From assembly GCA_014871385.1 (NCBI GenBank), contig CM026426.1, forward strand, positions 18,134,119 to 18,198,118: a stretch of 64,000 bases of DNA. Reading direction: 5' to 3'. The translations under genes and the position numbers were made by a program. The stretch's first letter is position 1; every line of letters starts with the position of its first letter. The notes under the pieces were generated by a model. The model did no database searches, was not told the DNA's origin, and saw only the letters and a list, made by a program, of their open reading frames with translations. The stretch is from Ceratodon purpureus. Taxonomy: Eukaryota; Streptophyta; Bryopsida; Pseudoditrichales; Ditrichaceae. Of the stretch, positions 12,100-24,062 are shown piece after piece.

Positions 12100-14805
12100 C
12101 TTTTTATCTAAAGGATCTAGACTAGGAACCAAGTGTTGGTGTTTCTTCACAAAACTCTGCACATTCTCTCATGACTGTGCTAGTTTGCAAATGATAGGAA
12201 ATATGTTCCTCACTAAACATGAATGGCAACCAAGAGGACTCTACCAAGGAGTTGGATACAAAACGTTATTAGAAGACGTTATATTTGTCTCCTGGTTAGG
12301 ATCTATCACAAGAGTGTTTGTGCAATCAAGATACACGTCTAAAGGGGGAAGAGGGGTGGACTTCTAGGTATAAGTCTTGTTCCACAGCATATCCTTCAAG
12401 TCCTTCAACATGTAAATGTCACCATGTTTCTTTAGCGACTCTACATCTAAAGGTCTTCTATGGAAATACCCACTACTATCCCGCATGGATTTCATGTCAT
12501 AACAAGAGAACAATATACCGGGATTTTTGTTGCACTCTTGAAATTAAAAAGAACATATGTCCGTAACACAATCATATGCCACATCACTCCATATAATTGG
12601 AAACACATTCTCAACTTCACACAACTTTGACCAAAATGGAACAAAATTAGATTACAGACGAACGCTGTACTCTTCCCTACCAGCGTTACCTACACTTCGT
12701 CCAAGCAACAATTTGATGGCACATGCACTAGCCCCACGTTATAAAAGTTACTAATACTTTGAGCATTTATCAAAACTCTCTAAAGTTCAAAAACTATGAA
12801 ATAAGTCTTTAGAGAAGAAGCTCGCAGAGGTGCATGAGGAGAAAGACATGTCGTGGCGATGCTGACATCCGTTGATTCTGCATCATGTGCACAAATGACA
12901 TCACCTCAAAGTAACGAGGATTGAGGAGACCATCTTAAATCTCCTTTTCAATGAGAGGCAAGCCCGTAATAGGACAATTGTCGTAAGGGTAATAATCACT
13001 GGGCATTTTCAGCTTAGGTCCTTCATTAAACGTGCCTGTGAACTGTCCATCTCCACATGGTATATGCAACAGCAGGTATTCCTCTCCTTGAGTTTTTGCA
13101 CCCACCATGGCTTCAACCTCTCAAAAGCCCTCTGCCGCACACTACATTCTGGGTGGACCTCTTCGAAGCGCAAGTAGAATGAGGTCTGCCAATCACGCAC
13201 AAGTGTACATCAAGTACAGTAGAGGACCTTCATTCAGAACCTGATACAAAACATGCAATGAAATGTACTAATTGTAGAAAACTGACACCATTACTCTACA
13301 AGAAAGACACAGATAAGAACAGTCGGTACCCCTTAATACTTTGAACAATGCCGCAAGTATAAAAGGTACATGAAGAAAGTACAATAGAGCGCAACGCTAC
13401 GTATGAACATGACTCTAAGGACCACATTGTACTCTTAGTTTATAGCCGAGTGTTCAAAAGTAGCAAATTTAGTCAATTACTAAACACTGTATTAAAGAAA
13501 AACTCTAACCTAGTACAATAAGTACAGTGTGAACCATCTTATGGACATTTATAACCCTGCATCGCAATTAGGGGAAGTCCAAAGTCAAAAAGTACATTAC
13601 GGCGCACGTCCAGTACTTACTATGAACGCAAAGTACTCACAATACCACTTCTCCACTTTTAATCCAAAGTCCGCAAAAGCACTAAATCATCTATTGACTC
13701 CAAATTACACAACCAGTACAAATTATACTTCGCTCTAACAGGACCTTGCTAGAAGTTTATATTACATAGAGTACACATCCGAAGAAGACTATGTATAGTA
13801 CCTTTTCTTGCAATGTTTTGATCCAAATTATATACCATGGAATGCAACCTAGGCAAAATACGCTACACAACAACTACAAACTAACTAATGTTCACTTCTC
13901 TACAACTTCCAGAAATCGATAGTGTCCTATGAGGTACTGAAAGTATGTAAACTAAGCAATCGGACTCATCATATTATACAAACTCAAATCAATAAGTTAC
14001 ATCTCACCTGAGGCTCGCACAAGTAATGTGTTGGATGAGGTTCGGCCCGGTCTTTTCGACCTACTCTATGCTTGACGATGTCCTTCTTGTTTGGTGATAC
14101 TTTTGTTTGACCATTCCACCATGCATGAATGCATTGTTTGACGTATTCAGATAGCCCTGGTCTCTTTTTCCGATGCAATCGAAGACTGCAAACCGTGTCT
14201 GGAGTATTGGGGGCGTAAACCCTTCTGTTCAGCGCAATATTGATGCTCTTCTGTGTCGTAACCAAAACACGTGACAACGGCCTCACTCCCTCGATCCCCT
14301 GGCTAACTGCGGCATCTAACAACGCACTCTTCCTTGCCAACAGCTCGTTAGAGTTAGCCTGCTTCACTAACTGTAACTCGTTCTTGAAGTTCTCAATGAA
14401 AGAATGAATAACCTTTGCTTCCTGTGGCCGAGCATAGTAAACAGGTAGCAAAGGCGAAATAGTGTTGTGGCGCATGACCTTCTCCATAACATCTCTCCTA
14501 CTAGATGGACCGGGACAACTTCTCAACTCTTCGACTATGTACTGTGCTATGCGAAGGGAGATCCAGTTTGACTCCCGCACAGTTAGAGCATCATCAACTT
14601 CATGATCCGGAGGCACAGAAGCTAAAACCAATGCCTCCTCATGTCTTTGTCTATCTCGTGCTCTCTGAAGGGCCTTCCTTTCTCTTGCCCACTCTGTAGC
14701 TACGGCCCGTAAGTCCTCCTGCAAGCGAGCTTCGGCAAGCCTAGCCGCTGGACCTGGGCGGTTGATACCCTGTCGCAAGCGCTGCCTCTTAGCGGTGTTT
14801 CCCAT
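12100..14805 (-). pseudogene. Unassigned transposon-type protein with C-C-C-x-Y-H motif, 3' part decayed
   Basis: Exon 1 (14805-14008) starts MGNTAKRQRLRQG and encodes a coiled-coil Arg/Glu-rich N-terminus, then SPNKKDIVKHRVGRKDRAE. A GT/AG intron (CAG|GTGAGA to TTGGCAG) leads to exon 2 (13185 down), which reads FERLKPWWVQKLKERNTCCCIYHVEM and stops at 13009. Further downstream, in the same orientation, degenerate coding survives (HGDIYMLKDLKDMLWNKTY near 12364-12440) among stops. From memory, K-K-D-(I/V)-V followed later by L-(R/K)-P and a C-x-C-x-Y-H block recurs in uncharacterised repeat-encoded proteins of algae and invertebrates; I cannot name the family. Multiple stops make it a pseudogene. 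Its non-coding parts carry the dispersed GTAC words annotated separately. Confidence 0.5.
13200..13940. repeat. Dispersed AGTACA/TGTACT words, cluster 1
   Basis: About 16 GTAC tetramers lie in 740 bases of this intron, most as AGTACA, AGTACT or TGTACT, where 2-3 would be expected by chance. A second cluster of about 14 lies at 15,590-16,165. The coding exon between them (14008-14805) has about one. The pattern suggests a family-specific motif in the non-coding parts of this element. Confidence 0.45.
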
Positions 14806-16380
14806 CGCTGGAAAGCTAAGAGAAAAACAGACGTAGAAAACAATAGACACGCATCAGTTTTCTGAAATTGAATAATCTGAGATCATGGTTGCGGGGTGCA
14901 GTCCGTGAAGGATTTACAGAAGAAAAACGCAAAATAACTCTTTCATGAGACTGTAGCGGCAACTCACCGTCGAATATTAATCTCGTCACTTCCTGAACGC
15001 AACAGGTTCGCAAGAATTAGTAGGAGACCCTACTGAAAGCCTTCCCTCAGAAACAAAAGGTGTGTTCTCAAAGCTACTTACGGAATAACATAACGAAACT
15101 AAACTCATGAATAAAGACCGCCTAGGGGACTCATCTACGCTGTTGCATCTGCCTAGATAGAAATCGCGGTTCCCTTGCTTTGAAACTGGGGTTTCTTCAA
15201 CATACCCGAATCAGAAACCTCACAAAATGAATGGCAGCAAGAAGAACCAAACTCAGTGATCGGAGCTGCAGTTAAGTATGATGTTATCAGTTTATGCACA
15301 AAGACAACCTGCCGCTGCGTCGACTTTGACATTCTTCACAGAGGAAGAGTAACCGCCCTTAAACTCATGAACAAGCTAAACTACAGAACGAACCAAAATC
15401 TTCAACACATTGTAAACCTCAATTCGCAAGCAAGAGCATGCTACAGCAAAGACGCAACACTGTGCTGCATGGGTGATGAGAGGAACCAGCGAGAGAGACG
15501 ATGACGTGGACAAATCAAGAGCTCGCGGCGCCTTCATGGCATGGCGGCCCGGGAAAACAGGATCTGTTGAACAACGAGGCAGTAGTTATGACAAATTCCA
15601 TGTACATCATATACTCTAGAGTACATTGTGTACAAGAAGCACACAGGAAGACATCGAGGGCAAAGTAACGGAAAAATGACCATTTTCATTATTTGACAGA
15701 AGGCCATTGTAGAAATGCGTGCCGCCGTCGAGAATCATGCCTCTGATTACAAAAAATCTTAATTTTCCACTTTGTATTCCGTTGCAACTGAAACCAGCAC
15801 TTACTTCCATGTACAGACCAAATTAACTATGTACTTGTAAAATCAGGGATAGATTCCAATAGGCTATTCCTTCTTATCTCATTTGCGAAAAACGAAAATA
15901 GAATTAGAGCCTTTGATGATGAAGAATTTTGTACTTTTCTCATATACAAGTACTGTGTGACTTTTTTGTACTAGTGCACAATAGTACAAATTGAACACAC
16001 TTAACTTGCTTTTCTAATTGATTCAATAATGCAAAGGAAGTCTCTACATATGTAGTATTTGGAAAAACAAAACAAAAACCAAAGAAAAAGCTTTTGAGTA
16101 CAGGTAACTATAAGTACAAATTCGTGCCGTCAATGTATATTGTACTGTGACTCAAAAAGTACATTGGTCTAGCATACTTCCACCCCCCACCTTGGAGCAT
16201 CCAGATTTGGATCGTTGGTGTATCGGTCTTTAATTTCTAGCCACACGTATTTGCATTTGTTAGTCCACTCGAACTCCTCAATCTTCCGCATCAGCCGAGT
16301 TATATACTACATGATGTGCGCATATGACTTGATGTAGATCCGGTTGAACTATGCAAACCCATTGAAAACCTCAACGTCGG
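14806..16380. other. 5' flank of the 12.1-14.8 kb gene; no gene recognised
   Basis: No ORF here has a recognisable product. The second cluster of GTAC words (15,590-16,165) lies in its right half, including TGTACA-type words at 15,600, 15,620 and 15,630 and pairs near 15,968/15,985 and 16,099/16,113. The region probably belongs to the same decayed element as the gene to its left. Confidence 0.35.
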
Positions 16381-16387
16381 CTGCGCG

Positions 16388-17330
16388 TCAGGGTCGCGGC
16401 ATCTCCTGGACGACCTGAATATTCTTAGGATTGGGCATCTTCCCTACCTTGGAAACAACATGTTCAAGGATAATACCTAAGGCCACCATGAATGCACACT
16501 TCTCCTGGGTCAGGCTGATGCCATACTCTCGACACTTCTGAAAGTAGAGTTGCAGCTTGTATAAGTGGCCGGCTGTGTCGCTGTAGACTGTGAAGTCATC
16601 CAGGAACAGTTTCATGAAATCCCCCAAGTAGTCCTTGAAGGCTTGTTCACAGCCCGCTGGTAAGTCGGCGGCGCATTTGTTAGACCAAAAGGCATGACTA
16701 GTCACACAAAAGCACCCTATTTGGTGGTGAAAGCGGTCTTGTGTTGATCCTTTGGAGCAATCATGATCTAGTAGTAACCAAACCAACTGTCTAGGAAAGT
16801 ATACATATCATACCCTGCCACAACATCCAATACCTCTTCAGTAAAGGGTAGAGGGTAAGGGTCCTTTTTAGTGGCAGCATTAGTTTTCTGTAATCAATGC
16901 ATATACGTGATTGACCATTTTTTTAGGAACAACAACAATGGGTGAGAGCCAGGTCGTCTCTTTGACTGGTATGATGAACCCTGCAGCTAACTGTTTGACG
17001 ATGCTGGCATAGTCGGGATTCATCCTGTATCTGGCTTGATAGATTGCGGAACATCCTTCTCCAACACAATCAGATGTTGAGCCACTGCTGGGAGTATGCC
17101 CTTCAGATCCTTGTATGTCTAGGCAAAAACGTTGGTGTACTCCTTCACGAAGTCCTCGACTGCCAGGGCTAATGTCGGCTCCAGTTGGGTACTAATCTTC
17201 AAAATCCTAGGGGCATCCTCAGTGCCGACGTTGATCTACGCAGCTGTTCTTCCTCAGTCAGGTTCCATGTTGCTACCTTCATGTCCTCCAACTTGTCCCG
17301 TACAAGTGTTTCATCGACTTGGACCTCTCC
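16388..17330 (-). pseudogene. Ty3/gypsy retrotransposon reverse transcriptase, broken
   Basis: The minus-strand frame ending at 16388 contains FMKLFLDDFTVYSD, the F/Y-x-D-D catalytic core of reverse transcriptase, followed by KCREYGISLTQEKCAFMV, typical of plant Ty3/gypsy pol. Upstream, fragments in shifted frames correspond to the preceding blocks (TTKxGAFVW, MPFGLTNAPPTYQ-like, and a P-L-P-F-T-E-E-V stretch near 16840). Several frameshifts and stops separate them. No LTRs, protease, RNase H or integrase were found, so this is an isolated decayed fragment. From 17,331 to 17,765 I see no gene, only short direct repeats of AAGTTGGCT-type words (17,425-17,480). Confidence 0.8.
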
Positions 17331-17765
17331 TTATGTAAACATATAAAAATGCTTTGCATAAGTAACAGAATTTGAGATAGAAGCAGTCGTGGGTGCTAAG
17401 TTGAGGATGTCTAAGTCGGCTTATAAGTTGGCTGCGACAAAGTTGGCTGTACGAAGGTTGGCTCAGTACAAGTTGGCTCTGTTGGGCACTGGAGTACGCA
17501 AGTTCTTCGGTAGGGTGATAGTCTTGACTGGCTTGGGGGCCGGGTGATGTGGTCTGGGCGGGTGGTGATCTGGCGTGGGGGGTGCCTGCCTAGGTGGCCG
17601 GCGGGCCTTGAGCAGGGTTCTCCTTCGAAGAGAGCTCTTTTCAGCGCAGGGCGGCGTTTGAGCTCCTGCAGGGAGTGAGCAGGGACTTGTTTCACTGACT
17701 GTAGGTTGAGCTGAGCGGAGTCTGCGAATTGGGATTTGCTCTTGTCAAAAAAATTAGTGGGAGCT

Positions 17766-19097
17766 ATGGAGTCATGGGAGGATGAGCTAGAGAGGGCACT
17801 TGGATTTGAAATAGGGTTTGAAGAGGACATGGAGGATGAGCTTGAGAATGACCTATTCTTGCAGATGGTTGATGCTGTTTCTAGTGAACTCTTGAGTGAG
17901 CCCGAAATCAAACCCAAGACGGGCGGTAGTGTTTCTGGAAGGGAGTACGTTTGGCCTGATAGGGAGGTATGTCACAATCTTCTCTTGACGGATTATTTTT
18001 CTGACAATCCTACATATGGACGAAGGAAGTTTAGGAGACGGTATAGGATGCGGAAGGAACTTTTCACAAGGATCCATCATGCTGTGGTGAGTTTTGATCT
18101 ATGGTTTACACAGCGACCTGATTGTACAAGACGATTGGGTTTATCCTCTTTGCAGAAATGCACTGCTGCTCTCTGTATGTTGGAATACGGAGTTGCAGCA
18201 GATGCATGTGATGAGTACTGCAAATTGGGAGAGTCTACAGCGCAAGAGTGCTTGACTCGATTTGTAGTTGAAGTGAGAGGTTGCTTTGAGTCTTTTTATT
18301 TGAGGCAGCCTACACGGGTTGATATAGAAAAGCAGATGGCTATCAATGAGAAGCGGGGATTTCCAGGGATGTTTGGAAGTCTAGATTGTATGCATTGGAC
18401 TTGGAAGAATTGCCCTGTAGCTTGGCAGGGACAATTCCAAGATAAGGACAAGCATAGGAGCATTATCTTGGAGGCTGTGGCGGACCAGAGCTTATGGATA
18501 TGGCATGCTTATTTTGGCCTGCCTGGGGGCAACAACGACATCAACGTCTTGGACAGTTCTCTTTTTCTTTTAAACCTTTTGCGGAGTGCTGGCCACGACA
18601 TCAGCTTCGAGGTAAACGGCAACGTTTATCCTAGATACTACTTTCTCGCAGATGGCATTTATCCATCATGGGCATGTTTTGTGCAGCCAATTCATGAGCC
18701 ATAGGGTGAGATGAAGGAGCATTTCGCAAAATGCCAAGAAGGTGCACGCAAGGATGTCGAGCGTGCCTTTGGAGTGTTGCAAGCAAGGTGGGAAATTATC
18801 AAGAACCCTTGTAGGCAGTGGGATATGGAGGTTATTGAGAACATTATGATGGCTTGCATTATTATGCACAACATGATTTTGGAGGATGAGAAGGGGCTCC
18901 ACCTTGAGCCATTTGCAGATTTGGGAGGACCTTCCTATAGCACTCCTATGCCATTCACATTTCGGGATTTACAGGATGGCACTAGGCAAGTTGAGAACAT
19001 TGAGACTCACTTTGCATTGAGGAATGATTTGATAGATCATTTGTGGAGAGAGAAGGAGACTCAATTTAGGAAGATGATATGTATCTCTTTATTGTGA
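17766..19097 (+). pseudogene. PIF/Harbinger transposase (HARBI1-like), one nonsense codon
   Basis: A single open frame of about 443 codons from ATG 17766, interrupted only by TAG at 18702-18704. The DDE residues of the PIF/Harbinger (DDE_4) fold are all visible: Asp in MFGSLDCMHW, Asp in FLADGIYPSW and Glu in RKDVERAFGVLQARW. Between them is the characteristic block NCPVAWQGQF ... ILEAVADQSLWIWHAYFG. The acidic N-terminal 60 residues and the following basic stretch fit the usual helix-turn-helix region. The element's second protein, Myb-like, is encoded convergently at 21.3-22.4 kb; the two normally act together, the Myb-like partner recruiting the transposase to the ends. The frame is otherwise undamaged, so this copy was lost recently. 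Terminal repeats were not established. Confidence 0.88.
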
Positions 19098-19379
19098 AAA
19101 AAATCTTGCATTCAAGTTCAAGCCTTGACTAAAATTTCTAAAGCCATACATTTGGCCATCCCCAATGGGATGGTGATGACTATCAAAGCCAAATGGGTTT
19201 CCTACGGGGTACATGGGAGGGGGTTGAGCAAATTGCATGTGCCTACTATCTCCAAATCCTTGAGTTGAGGTTTGAGGTGTATTCCCCCGTTGAGTATCGG
19301 GAATGCATTGAGTGTCTTCCCAGTCATCGGCTTGTGAGTCATCTGCAAAAAGAGGTCTGTGAGTCCATTAAAACCGACA

Positions 19380-21215
19380 GAGAGTGTGTCAAAAAACATA
19401 GCAGTAAAAAAAAAACAGAGCAGGGCGATGGGCCGAGAGGAGGAGCTGGTTAAAGATAAAACACAGTGGAGAAAGAAAAAAAAAATTTGAAATATAAATT
19501 GAGACACAGTCAAGAGGCTCGGTGAGAGTGCTGCGAGGGAGGGCAGCACACGGGGGATTGAGAGGTTGTTTCGAGAGTGCTAGAAAAAAAATTGGAAAAC
19601 ATCCAGGAGCTCACTGCCAATTCAGAAACGAAAGAGAAAAAATAAAACGGGGAGCAGGGGAGAGGGGTCGGAGAGAAACGATGCGAGCGAGGGTGAGAGC
19701 AGATAATAAGGAGGAACTCAAAACGCAAAGGAAGGGGAGAGAGGCTCTGTGGGTGTCTAAAAAAAAAAAAAAAAAAACCGAGAGAGGTGGCTGAGAGGAA
19801 TCAAGACTGTGAAAATAAATTAAAAAAAAACAAAAGGCCAAGTGGTAAGAGAATTCAGAAAACTCAGTGAGAGAGGGTGAGGGAGGAATGTCAAAAACGG
19901 GAGAGAGGAGGTGCGAACAGAGGGTGAAGAAATTAAAAAAAAAAGAAAAAAAAAAAAAAAAAAAAACCAACAGTTGATAAGAGGAGCCGAGAGAAAGACT
20001 GAGGAACCAAAAAAAAAATGGAGAGTGTAGGTAGGAAATGGAAAAATTGAACCATAGAAGGTGAGAGATAGAAGACGAAGAACCAAAAATAAATAAAAAT
20101 GAAAATGAAGGAGTGAATGAGAGGAGCAGCGACAACGAGTGATAAACAAAAAGCAAAGGTCATCAAAGGAAATAGCAAGGAGAGGGGGATGAGGGAGGCG
20201 GTGAGGGAGATGGTTCCAATACGAGAGTGGGGGAAACGGAGATATCAGATTAAAAAAGAACAAGAGAGGACTAAGGAAGAGAGAGAAAAGTGAAACAGAG
20301 AGTAGAGGGACAGCCGAGAGGGGGATGGAATAACGACTGTGAGAGGGAGAACCTGAGAGAGACTCAGTTTCGAGAGAGTTACGAAATAAAACCAAAAAAA
20401 AAAACATCAATAGAGAGCAAGAGAGGAGACTGAGCCATATGAGAGGTACGAAAAAAAAAAAAAAAAAGAGATCACCAGCGACAGAGAAGACATAGGGGAC
20501 TGAGCGGAGAGATAGATACTGAATGATATTGTGAAAAAAAACAACGAGAGACATACCTGAGAGGAAAGAGAGAGATATGATGTGAAATTAAAGAAAAAAA
20601 AAACGAGAGAACATGAGAATAAACAGAGCGGACACAGAGAGATAATGAAAGGAAAAAAAAAAAAAACGAGGAGAGAGAACATTACGAGAGACTGAGCGAA
20701 GGAAGCTGAAGCGGTGACCAAAGAAAATGAGCGCAACAACGAGTGAGATGAGCAAAGAAGACGATCAGAGTGAGGATGGGGGAGGGAAGGGGGTTCCAAA
20801 AAAAAAAGCGAGAGAGGGGAGGGTGAGAGCAGAGGGAGGATGAGGGAGATTCGGCAACAATAAAAAAAACAGAGAGCGAGAGAGGAAACTGAAACAGAGT
20901 GACGGTGAGGGAGGGATGGAGATAAAAAAAAAAAAAAACGCAAGAGAGTGGAAGGGTGAGAGCAGAGGGAGGATGAGGGAGATTCGGCAACAATAAAAAA
21001 AACCAGAGAGCGAGAGAGGGAACTGAAAGAGAGTGAAGGTGAGGGAGGGAAGGAGATAAAAAACCTAAAAAAATTTGAGAGAGAGCGGGGGTGAGAGCAG
21101 ACGAGGACTCGAGAGATGCGGCATTCAAAAAATAAAAGAACAGCGAGGGAGGGAGCTCATGCAGAGAGTGACGGTGAGAGAAGAAAAAAAAAACAGAGAG
21201 CGTGTGATCAAGAGC
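19380..21215. repeat. 1.8-kb polypurine tract with regularly spaced A-runs
   Basis: The plus strand is almost only A and G: GAGAGAG-rich blocks separated by about 20 A-runs of 7-20 bases (for example near 19480, 19760, 19955, 20450, 20655, 20930, 21185), at intervals of roughly 60-110 bases. Long minus-strand ORFs here (S/F/L-rich) are by-products. It fills the space between the two Harbinger genes. Confidence 0.7.
20821..21070. repeat. Tandem duplication, period about 133 bp
   Basis: The block beginning GGGTGAGAGCAGAGGGAGG at 20821 recurs at 20954, and both copies continue with GATTCGGCAACAATAAAAAA and GGTGAGGGAGG, with few differences. The start of a third, diverged copy is suggested near 21088 (GGGGGTGAGAGCAGA). 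This shows the polypurine tract grew partly by tandem duplication. Confidence 0.65.
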
Positions 21216-21261
21216 AAGGCACCTGCAAGGTCGTCGATGGGGGAGTTTTCATGGCTTCTGG

Positions 21262-22366
21262 CTAGTCCGATTGGGGCTGGCTCGTTGCTTGTCGGCATGG
21301 CGCTGGGGTTGAGCGGCACTTCCGTGGGAGGGGGCTGCGAGTCCTCACCAGCGGTTGCGGGGGTGGTGGCCTGCAGCCGCTGACGTTTTGCGGGGTTGCC
21401 CTCTGTGATTTCTCCATCGCAAGCTTCTCCGCAGCCCTCTCCTGCACCACCTTGTCATGTTCGAACTTCTCTTTCTTGGCTTGCGTCTTCTCCTGCTCCA
21501 TTCTCCTTTTGATTCTCTCAAGTTCTTCTTTCCTTCGCAGCAGGAAATACTCTCGTGCGTCCTCATCCAAATCCTCCATGGGCATCCGGAAGAGAGACAT
21601 GGCTACGTGATCAGCCATGGCTTCAGCCTTCCTCATGTTCGCAGCTGCCATCTGTTCCGTAGCTCGGGCTGTGGACTTGAGAATGGACTCTCTCCTCCCC
21701 TGCTCGACAAGGTCTGCCTTGGCAGCCTTGTTGCCCTGCGGCTGGCAGGGGCAGGAGGGGCGGGAGGTGGTCCTCTCATTCGAAGCGACAACGACTACCT
21801 TCTCTTCCGAGGGCCTTGCCTCGTGAGGTGCGGCGCTCCCTGTCCCTTGGTTGCAGTCTTCAGCTGGCGGTGTCGCTGCTGCCGCCCTCCCTCTCGCCAT
21901 GCCTGCTCCCGGAGACCCTTCACCTGCTGCTCGCCGCTGCACGTCTAAGGCTGATTGCCACCACCGGGGCACCTCCTTCAAAATGTGCCAATAGTGGAGG
22001 AAAGTAAATGTTTGCTGCTTGGGGTGGCGGTCCTTGTAGAATTCCAAAGCTCTCTCCAACACATCCTCTGCAGAAACCCCAGACTCTCTTGAATCTGTGA
22101 CCTGTTTGTACACACCTACAAATTTCGCAACATCATGTTTGATGTGGCTCCACTTAGTCTCAAGAGACCTAGCAGGACGGGTTGGAGCAAATCTGGGTTT
22201 GCTGCGATTGAAGTGTGGTGATGCGCTCCCAAAACGCCGTGTTGCGTTGCCCATTGCCACACACAGGATCCTGCGAAATAGACAAAAAACTCCTGCACAA
22301 GCATCTCTCCACATCAGCTGTAAAGTTCTTCCCCTTCTTCCCCCTTTTCGCCTCAATTGTTGCCAT
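21262..22366 (-). pseudogene. Harbinger-associated Myb/NAM-associated-like DNA-binding protein, frameshifted
   Basis: Reading starts at an ATG at 22366 (MATIEAKRGKKGKNFTADVER), giving a Myb/SANT-like first part ending ...NTAFWERITTLQ. The homologous continuation (FNRSKPRFAPTRPARSLETKWSHIKHDVAKFVG) is in another frame from about 22230 on, so there is a frameshift. The second frame carries YKQVTDSRESGVSAEDVLE and FTFLHYWHILKEVPRWW, the signature of plant NAM-associated / trihelix proteins of PIF/Harbinger elements, then a Lys/Glu-rich coiled coil (EELERIKRRMEQEKTQAKKEKFEHDKVVQE region). It would bind the element ends and bring the transposase at 17.8-19.1 kb to them. The C-terminal Pro-rich end may also be out of frame. 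Confidence 0.75.
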
Positions 22367-22469
22367 GCTGGAGGTTGACTTGCAGGTAGCGTGAGCAAAC
22401 TTCTCCCGTCAAGCTGTGAATATTTGGCGAGACCGGGGCACTCTTGCAGGGTCGCGGCAGAGTGACAAG

Positions 22470-22562
22470 GGAGGTGGCGCGGCCATTGGGGCGGGTAGTG
22501 GCACCGCGAGCCCGCCAAGTACCGTTGGCGGGTTCCGTTGGTGTGTTATTGGGGATGCTCTA
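22470..22562. repeat. Candidate right terminus of the Harbinger element
   Basis: A GC-rich block ends in TTGGGGATGCTC followed by TAA (22560-22562). GAGCATC(C/T)CCAA-type ends next to a TAA/TTA duplication are common in plant Harbinger elements. I did not find a matching inverted copy left of 17766, so this is only a candidate. Confidence 0.25.
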
Positions 22563-22829
22563 AGGGAACTGTACAAATTTCTCAACCCCAATGTCGTACC
22601 TCTGGCGCTTAATGAATGTAGCCACTTGGTCCCGTGTAGTGAAGCAATAGTCCACATTGTACTGTACATGTTTCCAACTGACGAGTAGGTCATCTTAGTG
22701 TTCTGGGATTAGCGGAGTACTGGTATAGATTACATTTCTTCCCAGGATTGGTTTGTCCCGTGAGAGAATTCCCCCGAAGAGATGGACGAGCTATCCAAGG
22801 CCCATTGGGAAAGATGATTTCGGCGCTGC

Positions 22830-24062
22830 ATGCTGCTGAACCGGAGAGGATTCCTCCCTAGTGAACCTGAGAGCCGACACATTTTCCCGAAAAAAGATAT
22901 TGTTGCACGGTATGGGCTAGCTGTGCCGATGGTTGAGGGAGCGGGCGGAGTTGTAGTCGGGTACGAGTGCAGAGACGAAGACGGCGAGGAATACAATGAG
23001 TATGTGAAAGAACTTTTCGAAAGAGTCCATCAGCGCCCCTTACTACGCCGGATAATCCCTCTGCACTAATTTGCGCGTGGCCTCGCCGTGGAGGCGTCTG
23101 GAGGGGAAGTAAACTGGCTGACTTTCGCTATGCAACGCTGCTTCACGGCGACGAAGAGGACCCCTTTCGCTCCTTTGGAGAAGTTCTGCAACGTACATGC
23201 ACCCCTGCCATGGATCCACGGAAAATGTGTGCCTATTGCGTACCCGGCAGCCACTGTGCCTCAACAACGTCGTAAACCCTCAAATGTGAGTTTTCATTTC
23301 ACTCTAAGATCCTATTCATGCAGTGTAGAGTAGAAATTGTTTTAAGTTCCGGAGCATGGTGCTTGACTACGAGGTGCGATGTAACACTGGCTTCTTACAA
23401 GTTGTCCATCATGCAAAGGAGGGAGACGGAGAAATCGAAGAAGATGAGGTCCTGTGTTACGTACTCGGGGAGAGAAAGTTCGAAACGAGCACTGTGTATG
23501 CGGAGTAGACAACGATGTCGTTAGCGGACTGCATGTCATGAAGGAAGAGGTACTTGCTGCAGCAAGTCTGAACAAAAGAAAAATCAAAGAAGAGTTAGTC
23601 GCATTGGCCGCAGAGAAAGACATTGCAATGAGACAGATTACGCGCGCTCAAGACAAATAAGTGAAATTGAAGACAAAACAGAAGGAGATGGTAAGACACC
23701 ACCGACGTGCAGAGCAAAAATTCACAAAATCTACCAAGATATCGAAGTTGAGTTCTGCAGAACTGGAGACCGCCATATCCTCCAGCGCAGAGCAGGGAAT
23801 CCTGCAAAGACTTCGTCGACTTGCCCTTATATCCGAGGGCGTTCGCATGTCTGCTATGAAAGAGCTGGAGAGGCTTACTATGAAACTGCGGATGCTTGAT
23901 GATATGGTGGGTGGTGCACGTACTGATGTTGAGAAAATGGTGGAGAAGTACGAAGTAAAGGTTAAACGGCAGAAAACAACAAACCGTCTGCTAGAGAGGG
24001 GGGACACCCTAATGGATGCTGTTACAGAATTCATGGAGACTGGGCGATGGGAGGCAGAGTAA
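22830..24062 (+). pseudogene. Decayed plus-strand gene, coiled-coil C-terminus, family unknown
   Basis: Two exon-like stretches. The first (22830-23285) reads through a single TAA at 23067-23069 and ends at a possible donor (AAT|GTGAGT); it contains LAVPMVEGAGGVVVGYECRDEDGEEYNEYV and PLPWIHGKCVPIAYPA. The second (about 23520-24062) is one frame with a TAA at 23658-23660 and encodes a long heptad-rich coiled coil rich in Lys, Glu, Leu and Ala. I recognise no catalytic domain. Both stops are single-base changes from Gln codons. It may belong to the same disrupted transposon as the Ptta-like fragments at 27-30 kb. Confidence 0.35.

Noticed and set aside
19611-21128. Long minus-strand ORFs rich in Ser, Phe and Leu
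   Set aside because: They are readings of the polypurine tract; no stop codons can arise easily and no domain is present.
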